From Pseudomonas eucalypticola (GTDB lineage: Bacteria > Pseudomonadota > Gammaproteobacteria > Pseudomonadales > Pseudomonadaceae): 64,000 nt of DNA. The notes under the pieces are model-generated. The model saw nothing but the letters and a program-made list of their open reading frames with translations, was not told where the DNA came from and made no database searches. The stretch is taken from positions 4,000,501 to 4,064,500 of the forward strand of contig NZ_CP056030.1 of the NCBI RefSeq assembly GCF_013374995.1. Direction: 5' to 3'. Positions 52,301-59,700 of the stretch are shown in pieces; positions within the stretch are counted from its first letter, which is position 1; each line of letters starts with the position of its first letter. The position numbers and the translations under genes are program-made.

Positions 52301-53092
52301 GTTGAGGATCACCGCCGCATCGACCGCATCGAGCCAGTCCTCGACCTGGGCCAGGCAGCCGGCCTCCTTGAGGCTGGCCACGGCGATGGGCAAAGGATTG
52401 AGGCCCGCCGCCTGCAGGCGCTGGCAGAACACGTCGACAAAGCCGGTGTTGGCTGCCTGCAGATGCGAGCGGTAGAAGATCAACGGTACGGCAGGCTGCC
52501 CCGGTACCCAGTCGGCCTGCCAGTGCGCCAGAGTCGCGTCGTGCCAGGCGGGGTGGTAAATGGCGGTGCGCGGTAAGGCCCGGGGTTCTTCCCAGGGGTA
52601 GGCGCGCCCCAGAAATTGGCTGGCCAGGCAGTTGAACAGCGACAACGCGTTGCCCATGCCGCCCTGGCGCAGGAAGTGCCACAGGCGCTCGGCTGCCTCG
52701 CGGTCCACAGTGCTCAGGTCGCTGAGCGCCGGGTCCGGGCGATCGTCACCTGGCACCAGGATCAACTGCACGCCGCGTTCGGCCAGGGCCACCAGTTGCT
52801 CGACGCCATAGCGCCAGTAGCCGATACCGCCGTGCAGGGAAATCAGAATGACCTTGGCGTGGCGCAGCACCTGGTCGACGTAGAGGTCGACCGAGGCATG
52901 GTTCTGCACCTGCATGGGGTTGGCCAGGCGCAAGGTCGGGAAATCGTCCGGCAGCTGCAGGGCCGCTTCGGCCAGCAGCGCCAGGTGGGAGTCACCGCTG
53001 CAGAGAATCACCAGCTCGGCCGGTGTCTGGCCCAGGTCGGCGATACTGTCGTCCGGCACGAAACCGCCGGGCTGGGTTCTCAGCAGGTGCAT
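49334..53092 (-). CDS. cobN: Cobaltochelatase subunit CobN
   Basis: 1252-residue large subunit of aerobic cobaltochelatase, which inserts Co2+ into hydrogenobyrinate diamide. The full-length H-subunit fold is present: HPGKHGNLEWLPGKG-like segment (HVGKHGNLEWLPGKG), VYHDPDLVPPHGYLAF, NPKWIDGAKRHGYKGA, and the C-terminal QQHNPHALRDITERLLEA, all typical of CobN/ChlH proteins. The length is close to that of other CobN proteins (about 1250-1275). It lies three bases after cobW on the same strand and is followed by chlI-like and VWA genes, so the operon is cobW-cobN-chlI-VWA behind a B12 riboswitch. Confidence 0.93.
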   Translation of the reverse strand: MHLLRTQPGGFVPDDSIADLGQTPAELVILCSGDSHLALLAEAALQLPDDFPTLRLANPMQVQNHASVDLYVDQVLRHAKVILISLHGGIGYWRYGVEQLVALAERGVQLILVPGDDRPDPALSDLSTVDREAAERLWHFLRQGGMGNALSLFNCLASQFLGRAYPWEEPRALPRTAIYHPAWHDATLAHWQADWVPGQPAVPLIFYRSHLQAANTGFVDVFCQRLQAAGLNPLPIAVASLKEAGCLAQVEDWLDAVDAAVILNTTGFAQSNPEAPHLRPFRRDIPVIQAICAQDNQPGWEASEQGLGARDLAMHIALPELDGRIISRPICFKDLAWRSERSQSDVVCYRPHAERMDFVAELARRWSELARLPNGQKRIALILANYPTRDGRIGNGVGLDTPAAALNILAALLQQGYPVQDLPANGTALIQALLGGVSNDLESLDLRPCAQSMAMDDYLAAFARLPEANQQAVRERWGEPAADPMCRSGRMMVAGLRFGLTFVGIQPARGYHLDPSAVYHDPDLVPPHGYLAFYFWLRHAYGADAVVHVGKHGNLEWLPGKGVGLSAECWPDALLGPMPNVYPFIVNDPGEGAQAKRRTQAVIIDHLMPPLTRAETYGPLRDLERLADEYYDAQLLDPRRARELQREILGLVRDAQIDRELQLDAGWDSDADAALWLPRLDTYLCDLKESQIRDGLHIFGESPQGRLRIDTLASLLRIPRGDGRGAHASLIRALARALELGFDPLDCDLGDPWEGARPACLQAMGDDSWRTAGDTRERLELFAAQLIEQALATPARTAWPEVDLILEGLRETVAPRLDACGPAEIGGLLAALAGRFVPAGASGAPSRGRLDVLPTGRNFFSVDVRNLPTTTAWRIGFASANLILERHLQDHGDHLRQLGLSVWGTATMRTGGDDIAQAMALMGVRPVWATGSQRVDDFEILPLSLLDRPRVDVTLRVSGFFRDAFANLLRLFDAAVQAVAALDEPDDLNPLAAKVRAEQAALLDQGIDAEQARREAGWRIFGAKPGSYGAGVQGAIDGRLWQTRDDLAEAYLNWGGYAYGAADEGTPARGRFAQRLSQVQAVVQNQDNREHDLLDSNDYYQFQGGMLAAAETLGGKATASYHGDHSQPDVPRIRTLKEELNRVVRARAVNPKWIDGAKRHGYKGAFELAATVDNLFAFDATTHLIDDHQYALLTEAYVLDADTRGFMQQHNPHALRDITERLLEAQQRGLWAEPGEYREALETLLMDMEEDT

Positions 53093-53095
53093 GGC

Positions 53096-54163
53096 TTAAC
53101 CGTTCAGCGCGGCGCGCAGCTGGCTTTCCAGCAGCGCGGCGTCCAGTTCCTGGCCGATCAGCACCAGGCGCGTGGTACGCGCTTCTTCGGCGCCCCAGGC
53201 GCGGTCAAAGTGCTTGTCGAACCGGGTGCCCACGCCCTGGATCAGCAGGCGCATCGGCTTGCCGGGAATCGCCGCGAAGCCCTTGACGCGCAGGATGCCG
53301 TGCTTGACCACCAGGGTGGTCAGGGCGTCGAGCAGGCGCGCTTCTTCAGCCTGCGGCAGCTCGATGGAGATCGAGTCGAAGGCATCGTGATCGTGGTCGT
53401 CGTGGTCTTCGTCGTCGTGATGGTGGTCGTGGTGGGTCAAACGGCCGTCGATGTGCTCTTCCGACTCGGCGCCCAGGCCCAGCAGCACGTCCAGCGGCAA
53501 ACGGCCGCTGCTCGCCTCGATGACCTTGACCGCTGGTGGCAGCTCTTCGGCAACTTCACGGCGCACGGCGGCCAGGGCCTCGGGTTCGATCAGGTCGGCC
53601 TTGTTGAGGATGACCAGGTCGGCGCTGGCCAGTTGGTCGGCGAACAGCTCGTGCAGGGGCGACTCGTGGTCCAGGTTGGGGTCCAGTTTGCGCTGGGCGT
53701 CGACCTGGTCCGGGAAGGCGGCGAAGGTGCCGGCGGCCACGGCTGGACTGTCGACCACGGTGATCACTGCGTCGACGGTGCAGGCACTGCGGATTTCCGG
53801 CCACTGGAACGCTTGCACCAGGGGCTTGGGCAGGGCCAGGCCACTGGTTTCGATGAGAATGTGGTCAAGGTCGCCGCGGCGCGCCACCAGTTCACGCATC
53901 ACCGGGAAGAATTCTTCCTGCACGGTGCAGCACAGGCAGCCGTTGGCCAACTCGTAAACGCGGCCCGTGGCCTCTTCCTCGGTGCAGCCGATGGTGCACT
54001 GCTTGAGGATTTCGCCGTCGATGCCCAGCTCACCGAATTCGTTGACGATGACCGCGATGCGACGGCCCTGGGCGTTGTCCAGCATGTGGCGCAGCAAGGT
54101 GGTCTTGCCCGAGCCGAGGAAGCCGGTAACGATAGTGACGGGAAGCTTGGCCAGTGTTTTCAT
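53096..54163 (-). CDS. cobW: CobW-type metal-binding GTPase
   Basis: 355-residue G3E-family GTPase and metallochaperone, predicted to supply Co2+ for CobN. Walker A is GFLGSGKTTLLR (about 14-25); the conserved CxCC motif is NGCLCCTV; GTP-specificity NKAD is in VILNKADLI. A His/Asp-rich loop (HHDHHHDDEDHDDHDHD) is a probable metal-binding insert before the C-terminal CobW domain (VKHGILRVKGF). I chose ATG 54163: the family start MKTLAKLPVT lies there, with AAGGGC upstream. It is the first gene after the cobalamin riboswitch. Confidence 0.93.
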   Translation of the reverse strand: MKTLAKLPVTIVTGFLGSGKTTLLRHMLDNAQGRRIAVIVNEFGELGIDGEILKQCTIGCTEEEATGRVYELANGCLCCTVQEEFFPVMRELVARRGDLDHILIETSGLALPKPLVQAFQWPEIRSACTVDAVITVVDSPAVAAGTFAAFPDQVDAQRKLDPNLDHESPLHELFADQLASADLVILNKADLIEPEALAAVRREVAEELPPAVKVIEASSGRLPLDVLLGLGAESEEHIDGRLTHHDHHHDDEDHDDHDHDAFDSISIELPQAEEARLLDALTTLVVKHGILRVKGFAAIPGKPMRLLIQGVGTRFDKHFDRAWGAEEARTTRLVLIGQELDAALLESQLRAALNG

Positions 54164-54254
54164 CGGATGCCCTTGGCAGGATGGCGGGCATATGGGACGA
54201 GAACCGCGGGTGCCAGGCACGCGGGTGCATTCGCCACCGGATCACCCCGCCCGG

Positions 54255-54450
54255 TTGAAGTGGAAGTCTGTGTCGAGGCAGGTCTCCTGGCTTGCGGCGT
54301 CGGCCCTCAGGCTCGGCCCTGGCACCTTCCCGCGCGTGCAGCGCAGTGGTATCGCCAGGGCGCACACCGCTTACAGTTGCGGGGGCAGCTGCGGCTTCAA
54401 CCGCATTCCCATCTTGGCTCCGCTGGGCGGAGAACCTCGAAGGTGCAAGG
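54255..54450 (-). promoter_or_regulatory. Cobalamin (B12) riboswitch controlling cobW-cobN
   Basis: On the minus strand the conserved elements occur in order: GGTTCT (about 54436-54431), the core CAGCTGCCCCCGCAACTGTA, GGGAAGG, and the B12 box GCCAGGAGACCTGCC (complement of about 54277-54291). Expected to lower cobW operon expression when adenosylcobalamin is present. Boundaries are estimated. Confidence 0.92.
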
Positions 54451-54540
54451 CTACGCAGTGTGGGGGGGAAGGTCAATCGGTTGGGGGTGAGTGGGCGGTG
54501 GGGTGGGCAGGTGCCTGCCTTGGTTTTTCTGGCGCCCTTC

Positions 54541-54762
54541 AGACCGAGCGCCGCCCGCGCGGCGCTTCCCGGGCAAGCCCGGTCCCACAGGTATTTAGGG
54601 CCAATCTTGTCTGTGAGGCCACCTTGGCCGCCCTTGTTGGCATCAACACAGATCTGCAGTGAACCAACAAAGCCGACCAGGTGATGCCACAGGCATAACT
54701 GGCCCGAAACAGATGTGGGACCGGGCTTGCCCGGGAAGCGCCGCGCGGGCGGCGCTCGGTCT
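54541..54762. repeat. Long inverted repeat of REP family B
   Basis: Arms 54541-54589 and 54714-54762 are perfectly complementary over 49 bases (core TGTGGGACCGGGCTTGCCCG and GGCGCTCGGTCT), separated by 124 bases. The arm sequence belongs to the family-B REPs at 25.9-26.4 kb. It lies in the 681-base gap between cobW and cobE that also holds the riboswitch. No gene is seen in the 124-base spacer. Confidence 0.9.
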
Positions 54763-54844
54763 TGAGAACGCAATAAACCCAAGACATGCACCTCAAAACA
54801 CCCCACAATCATCAAGCAACCTGAGCCAAACTCCAGGACCCAGC

Positions 54845-55240
54845 ATGCCCTCCCTTTTCGCCGGCCTCGGCTGCCAACGCCATTGCCCCGCCAGCGCCCT
54901 GGCTGCCCTGCTTGACACCACCCTCGCCCGCCACGGCCTGACCCGCGCCGACCTGGCCGGCATCGGCAGCATCGACCTCAAGGCCGACGAACCCGGCCTG
55001 CTGCAACTGGCCAGCGAATTGGGGCTGACGCTGGTGGTATTCAGCGCAGAGCAACTGGCGGCCTTCGAAGGCCAACTGACCCATCGCTCCGCGCTGGCGT
55101 TCGCCCACACGGGCTGCCACGGCGTGGCCGAAAGCACCGCGCTGGCCATGGCGGGCAAAGGCGCCACGCTGCGGGTCACGCGACAAAAAAACGCCCAGGC
55201 GACCCTGGCATTGGCGCAGCCGGGCAAAAATCCCGGATAA
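54845..55240 (+). CDS. cobE: Cobalamin biosynthesis protein CobE
   Basis: 131-residue CobE/CbiG C-terminal-type protein of the corrinoid pathway. It starts with SLFAGLGCQRHCPASALAAL, contains IGSIDLKADEPGLLQLA and the TGCHGVAESTALAMAG segment, all typical. Length fits CobE (about 130). The ATG at 54845 is preceded by AGGACC. Role: assists early corrin ring contraction steps, mechanism not settled. It precedes cobM by 69 bases on the same strand. Confidence 0.85.
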   Translation: MPSLFAGLGCQRHCPASALAALLDTTLARHGLTRADLAGIGSIDLKADEPGLLQLASELGLTLVVFSAEQLAAFEGQLTHRSALAFAHTGCHGVAESTALAMAGKGATLRVTRQKNAQATLALAQPGKNPG

Positions 55241-55309
55241 TCGGGCTTTATATAGCGTGCGCCACCTGAATGTCATTCACGCCGTGGCCGTTTCACTCAG
55301 GATTTCCCC

Positions 55310-56056
55310 ATGACCGTCTACTTCATCGGCGCCGGCCCCGGCGACCCGGAACTGATCACCGTCAAGGGCCAGCGGCTGATTCGCCAATGCCCGGTGATCC
55401 TCTACGCCGGCTCCCTGGTGCCCACCGCCGTCCTGGAAGGCCACCGCGCCGAGCAGGTGGTGAACAGCGCCGAGCTGCACCTGGAACAGATCATCGAACT
55501 CCTCGCCGCCGCCGACGCGCGAGGCCAGGACGTAGCACGCGTTCACTCCGGCGACCCCAGCCTGTATGGCGCCATCGGCGAACAGATCCGCTGCCTGCGC
55601 GAGCGCGGCATTGCCTTCGAGATCATCCCCGGGGTGACCGCCACGGCCGCCTGCGCGGCGCTGCTGGGCGCGGAGCTGACGTTGCCTGGGGTATCGCAAA
55701 CGGTGATCCTCACCCGTTACGCCGACAAATCACCGATGCCTGAGGGCGAAGCCCTGCACGACCTGGCGCGGCATGGGGCGACCATGGCCATTCACCTGGG
55801 TGTGCAGCACCTGGCGAGGATTGTCGGCGAGCTGTTGCCGCATTATGGTGAGGATTGCCCGATCGCCGTGATTCACAAGGCCAGTTGGCCGGATCAGGAT
55901 TGGGTGGTAGGCACCTTGGCGGACATCGAAGCCAGGGTGGCAGCCAAGGGGTTCCGGCGCACGGCGTTGATCCTGGTCGGGCGGGTGCTGGACACCGACG
56001 CCTTTGGCGAGTCGGCGCTGTACCGCGCCGGGCATGCACACCTGTACCGACAGTGA
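55310..56056 (+). CDS. cobM: Precorrin-4 C11-methyltransferase
   Basis: 248-residue SAM-dependent methyltransferase that adds a methyl group at C-11 of precorrin-4. Motifs of the tetrapyrrole methylase family: VYFIGAGPGDPELITVKG at the start, VARVHSGDPSLYGAIGEQ, IIPGVTATAACAALLG, and LSQ-like TTLPGVSQTVI. The length matches CobM/CbiF (about 250). It is cotranscribed with cobE and divergent from cobW. The GlxA-type regulator gene begins nine bases after its stop. Confidence 0.94.
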   Translation: MTVYFIGAGPGDPELITVKGQRLIRQCPVILYAGSLVPTAVLEGHRAEQVVNSAELHLEQIIELLAAADARGQDVARVHSGDPSLYGAIGEQIRCLRERGIAFEIIPGVTATAACAALLGAELTLPGVSQTVILTRYADKSPMPEGEALHDLARHGATMAIHLGVQHLARIVGELLPHYGEDCPIAVIHKASWPDQDWVVGTLADIEARVAAKGFRRTALILVGRVLDTDAFGESALYRAGHAHLYRQ

Positions 56057-56064
56057 TACGAACC

Positions 56065-57036
56065 ATGCGCCACATCGCCTGCCTGATCTACCCCGGGGTC
56101 ATGAGCCTGGACGTCACCGGCCCCCTGCAGGTGTTCGCCTCGGCGAACGAAGAGCGGGCGCGCCTGGGCCTGCCATCCGCCTACACCTTGCACCTGCTGG
56201 CCGAAAGCACCGGCCCGGTGGTGACCTCGGCCGGTTTTGCCTTGCACGCCGAACACGCCTTTCACGCCACCGACCCGGGTATCTTTGACACCTTGCTGGT
56301 GCCCGGGGGCCAAGGTGAGCAAGCCCAGTTCGGCAATCAACCGCTGCTGCAGTGGCTGCGCGACGCGGAACCGCGGGTGCGACGCCTGGGTTCGGTCTGT
56401 TCCGGTGCGCTGATCCTGGCCCATGCCGGCCTGCTCGACGGCCACGCGGCCACCACTCATTGGGCCGATGTCGAAGCGCTGCGGGCCTTTCCCCGCATTC
56501 AGGTCCAGGGCGAACGGCTGCATACCTACCAACCGGGTGCCCCGCACCTGTTCACCTCCGCCGGCGTCACCGCCGGTATCGACCTGGCACTGGCGCTGCT
56601 GGAGGACGACCTGGGCCGCACCCTGGCCCTGGCGGTGGCGCGGCGATTGGTGATGTTCCTCAAGCGCCCGGGCGACCAGGCGCAGTTCAGCCCGCACCTG
56701 TCGCCCGAAGCCAGCCGCGCACCGCGGCTGGCGGCGCTGCTGGAATGGATACCCGCGCACCTGGGCGACGACTTGTCCCTGCAGGCGCTGGCCGAACGGG
56801 CGTGCATGGCGCCGCGCACCTTGTACCGGGTGTTTACCGCGGAACTGGGCACCACCCCCGCGCGCTACGTCGAACAGGTGCGCCTGGCGTCGGCCCGGGC
56901 CCTGCTGCAGGGGGGGCAAGCGTCGGTACAGAGCGTGGCGCGGTTGTGCGGGTATGGGCACCCGGAGAGTTTGCGGCGCAGTTTTCAAAAGACGCTGGGC
57001 GTCAGCCCGCAGCATTATGCGGAGCGGTTTGGTTGA
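56065..57036 (+). CDS. GlxA-type AraC-family transcriptional regulator
   Basis: 323-residue regulator with an N-terminal DJ-1/PfpI-like domain (HIACLIYPGVMSLDVTGPLQ, VCSGALILAHAGLLDGHAA, THWADVEALRAFP) and a C-terminal AraC double-HTH (LSLQALAERACMAPRTLYRV, then VQSVARLCGYGHPESLRRSF). Amidotransferase-type AraC regulators sense small metabolites and control catabolic genes. I chose ATG 56065; a GTG four codons upstream is in frame. Its 3' end overlaps the convergent VOC gene by 35 bases. Confidence 0.88.
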   Translation: MRHIACLIYPGVMSLDVTGPLQVFASANEERARLGLPSAYTLHLLAESTGPVVTSAGFALHAEHAFHATDPGIFDTLLVPGGQGEQAQFGNQPLLQWLRDAEPRVRRLGSVCSGALILAHAGLLDGHAATTHWADVEALRAFPRIQVQGERLHTYQPGAPHLFTSAGVTAGIDLALALLEDDLGRTLALAVARRLVMFLKRPGDQAQFSPHLSPEASRAPRLAALLEWIPAHLGDDLSLQALAERACMAPRTLYRVFTAELGTTPARYVEQVRLASARALLQGGQASVQSVARLCGYGHPESLRRSFQKTLGVSPQHYAERFG

Positions 57037-57415
57037 GGTCCAGTGGCTCGGAAATCTCGATCAGGTTCAGGTCCGGGTCACGCACGTACACCGAACGAAT
57101 CGGGCCCGTGGCACCGGTGCGCTGCACCGGTCCTTCGACGATGGGCCAGCGCTGCGCTTCCAGATGGGCAATCACCTGCGCAAGGCTGTGCGTGGCGATG
57201 AAGCACAGGTCCAGAGCCCCTGGCACAGGCAAGTGAGCCTTGGGCTCGAACTCATGACCGCGTACGTGCACATTGATTTTCTGATTGCCGAACCGGAAGG
57301 CGAACCGGCCGTTGCCGAAGGTCTCGTCGCGCATGCCCAGCACGCGCACGTAGAAGTCCTTGCAGGCCTCCAGGTCGATGGTGGTCAGCACAAGGTGGTC
57401 GAGGTGGTCGATCAT
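57002..57415 (-). CDS. VOC-superfamily protein in HMG-CoA-lyase-like operon
   Basis: 137-residue vicinal-oxygen-chelate protein: IDHLDHLVLTTIDLEACKDF, RVLGMRDETF, and the final DPDLNLIEIS with a probable metal-ligand Glu. The His near the start and the Glu at the end fit a metal-centre site; the chemistry is unknown. Its ATG overlaps the stop of the HMG-CoA-lyase-like gene (57412-57415), so it is translationally coupled in that operon. The 3' end lies within the end of the GlxA-type gene on the other strand. Confidence 0.82.
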   Translation of the reverse strand: MIDHLDHLVLTTIDLEACKDFYVRVLGMRDETFGNGRFAFRFGNQKINVHVRGHEFEPKAHLPVPGALDLCFIATHSLAQVIAHLEAQRWPIVEGPVQRTGATGPIRSVYVRDPDLNLIEISEPLDLNQTAPHNAAG

Positions 57416-58377
57416 CGGGTACGCTCCAGTTCGGGGTTGGCCACCTGCTTGCTCAAGGTGTGCACATGTTCAGGAATCGGGTGCAGGTCCAGCCGTCGCC
57501 CGGCCTTGAGGATCGCGCTGGGGGTGTCATGGCCGATCAGGCCAGGCAGTGTGGCCGAGGCGGCCAGCACGCGCGCCAGGTCCATGCCGGTGTCGTAGCC
57601 CATCAGGTCGAGCATGTGCACCAGGTCTTCCATGCACACGTTGCCGCTGGCACCCGGCGCGTAAGGGCAACCGCCCAGGCCGCCCAGCGAAGCGTCGAAA
57701 CGGTCAACGCCGGCCTGCAGGGCCGCCAGGGTGTTGGCCAAGGCCATGCCACGGGTGTTGTGGAAATGCAGCGTGGTCTGCAGGTGCGGGAAGCGTTCGC
57801 GCACCTGCCGCGACAGTGCTTCGACCTGCGAGGGGAAGGCCATGCCGGTGGTGTCGCACAGGGTGATGCCGCGCACGCCCAGGTCGGCGAAACGCTCGAC
57901 CCAGTTGAGCACTTCACCCGCGGGCACGTCGCCCTGCATGGGGCAGCCGAACACGGTAGACAGCGACACATTGATCGCCACAGGCCCCTGGCCGATGACG
58001 CCGACCACTTCCTTGAGCTGGGCGAAGGACTGTTCGCGGGTCATGCGCAGGTTGGAGCGGTTGTGCGGCTCACTGACCGACATCACCAGGTTGGCTTCGT
58101 CGATGCCACAGCCCAATGCCCGCTCGGCCCCGCGCACGTTCGGCACCAGCACGGTGTACTCGACACCCGGCTGACGGTGGATGCCGGCCATCACGGCTTC
58201 GGCATCGCGCAGCGCAGGAATGGCTTTGGGCGAGGTAAAGGACGTGACTTCGATCTTGGCGTAGCCGCACAGGCTCAGCGCGTTGATGAGGGCAATCTTG
58301 TCCCCGGTGTCGATGAAGGTCTTTTCGTTCTGGAAGCCGTCACGGGTGGCGACTTCCTGCATGAACAGGCGTTTCAT
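57412..58377 (-). CDS. Hydroxymethylglutaryl-CoA-lyase-like enzyme
   Basis: 321-residue predicted aldolase of the HMG-CoA lyase group, which would split HMG-CoA to acetyl-CoA and acetoacetate or act on a related 3-hydroxy-3-acyl-CoA. Motifs: EVATRDGFQNE (active-site Arg and Asp-Gly), IEVTSFTSPKAIP, TLHFHNTRGMALANTLAAL, and the signature loop GLGGCPYAPGASGNVCMEDL with the conserved Cys. I chose ATG 58377 (AGGAG upstream). Its partner, a CaiB-type CoA-transferase, is 16 bases upstream, and a VOC gene follows with overlap. The pair suggests activation of a free acid by CoA transfer, then lysis. Confidence 0.87.
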   Translation of the reverse strand: MKRLFMQEVATRDGFQNEKTFIDTGDKIALINALSLCGYAKIEVTSFTSPKAIPALRDAEAVMAGIHRQPGVEYTVLVPNVRGAERALGCGIDEANLVMSVSEPHNRSNLRMTREQSFAQLKEVVGVIGQGPVAINVSLSTVFGCPMQGDVPAGEVLNWVERFADLGVRGITLCDTTGMAFPSQVEALSRQVRERFPHLQTTLHFHNTRGMALANTLAALQAGVDRFDASLGGLGGCPYAPGASGNVCMEDLVHMLDLMGYDTGMDLARVLAASATLPGLIGHDTPSAILKAGRRLDLHPIPEHVHTLSKQVANPELERTR

Positions 58378-58393
58378 TGAGGCTACTCCTGTA

Positions 58394-59584
58394 TCAGATG
58401 AGGCCGCGGCGGCGCCAGGTTTCCCGGGTGCTCGCGTCGATGCCGATGCCGTCGAGCACTGCATCGGTGTGCTCGCCCAAGGCAGGGGCGCGGGATTTGA
58501 TACGCCCCGGCGTGCCTAGCAGCTTGGGCACGATCCCCGGCAGGGTGACAGCGGTCCCGTCGTCCAGGGTGCTGGGGATCAACATGTCCCGGGCCTGGTA
58601 GTGCGGGTCACCGGCGATGTCCGCCGCGTCATAGATCCTGCCCGAGGGGATGTTGGCGTCCTTGAGGGCCGCCAGCACCTCGTCCAGCGAGCGCTCGGCA
58701 GTCCAGGTGGAAATAGCGGCGTCGATCCGTGCCACATGGCGAACACGACCATCGTTCTGGGCAAGCTCCGGATCATCGGCCAAATCCAGGCGGTCGATTT
58801 TCTCCATCAGGCGGCGGTAGATGCTGTCGCCGTTGCCGGCGATCAACGCGTACTTGCCGTCCTGGCAGCGGTAAGCGTTGGTCGGGGCGATACCGGGCAA
58901 GCTGCTGCCTGCCGGTTCGCGCACCGCACCGAACACCGAGTACTCGGGGATCAGGCTTTCCATCATGTTGAACACCGACTCGTACAGGGCCACGTCGATT
59001 TGCTGCCCTGCCCCGTCGTTCTGCTCGCGGTGACGCAGCGCCAGCAGCACACCAATGACGCCATGCAGGGCCGACAGCGAGTCGCCGATCGACACGCCCA
59101 CGCGAACAGGGGTACGCCCCGGCTCGCCGGACAAGTGTCGCAGCCCGCCCATGGCCTCGCCGATCACGCCGAAGCCCGGCAGGTCCTTGTACGGCCCAGA
59201 CTGGCCGTAACCCGATACTCGCAACATCACCAGACCGGGGTTGAGGGCAGACAGCTCGTCCCACCCCAGGCCCCACTTTTCCAGGGTACCGGGGCGAAAG
59301 TTCTCGATGAGGATGTCGGCCTCCTGCACCAGGCGCTTGACCACCTCGCGGGCTTCGGCCTGGTGCAGGTCAAGGGTAACCGACTGCTTATTGCGCGACT
59401 GGGCGGCCCACCACACGGAAGTGCCCTCATGCAGCATGCGCCATTTGCGCAGCGGGTCACCGGTGACCGGCGGTTCGATCTTGATGACCTCGGCGCCGAA
59501 TTCGGCCAGGATTTTCGCGGCGAACGGGCCTGCGATCAGCTGGCCCATCTCAACCACCTTGATACCGTCCAAAGGTAAGCTCAT
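58394..59584 (-). CDS. CaiB/BaiF-type CoA-transferase
   Basis: 396-residue class III CoA-transferase. The N-terminal LDGIKVVEMGQLIAGPFAA, EFGAEVIKIEPPVTGDPLR, the SRNKQSVTLDL and EVVKRLVQEADILIENFRPG segments, and SGYGQSGPYKDLPGF are all characteristic; the catalytic Asp is expected in the DLH/Asp region near residue 165-170 by family alignment. It would move CoA (likely from succinyl-CoA or acetyl-CoA) to a carboxylic acid substrate. With the HMG-CoA-lyase-like enzyme it forms a short catabolic operon. A LysR gene is divergent, 116 bases away. Confidence 0.87.
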   Translation of the reverse strand: MSLPLDGIKVVEMGQLIAGPFAAKILAEFGAEVIKIEPPVTGDPLRKWRMLHEGTSVWWAAQSRNKQSVTLDLHQAEAREVVKRLVQEADILIENFRPGTLEKWGLGWDELSALNPGLVMLRVSGYGQSGPYKDLPGFGVIGEAMGGLRHLSGEPGRTPVRVGVSIGDSLSALHGVIGVLLALRHREQNDGAGQQIDVALYESVFNMMESLIPEYSVFGAVREPAGSSLPGIAPTNAYRCQDGKYALIAGNGDSIYRRLMEKIDRLDLADDPELAQNDGRVRHVARIDAAISTWTAERSLDEVLAALKDANIPSGRIYDAADIAGDPHYQARDMLIPSTLDDGTAVTLPGIVPKLLGTPGRIKSRAPALGEHTDAVLDGIGIDASTRETWRRRGLI

Positions 59585-59700
59585 GACGTTTTCCGTTCTT
59601 GTTGGAGGCGACGGTTGAATCATCCCCCCAAACCAGGCCAGTGAGAATTCACAAAATTTCCACTACCCTTGAGCAAACGGAAACGCTAGGCCACTCCTTG

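Noticed and set aside
57002..57036. Overlap of the GlxA-type and VOC gene ends as a special signal
   Set aside because: A 35-base convergent overlap of gene ends is not rare in dense bacterial genomes, and both stops are ordinary.
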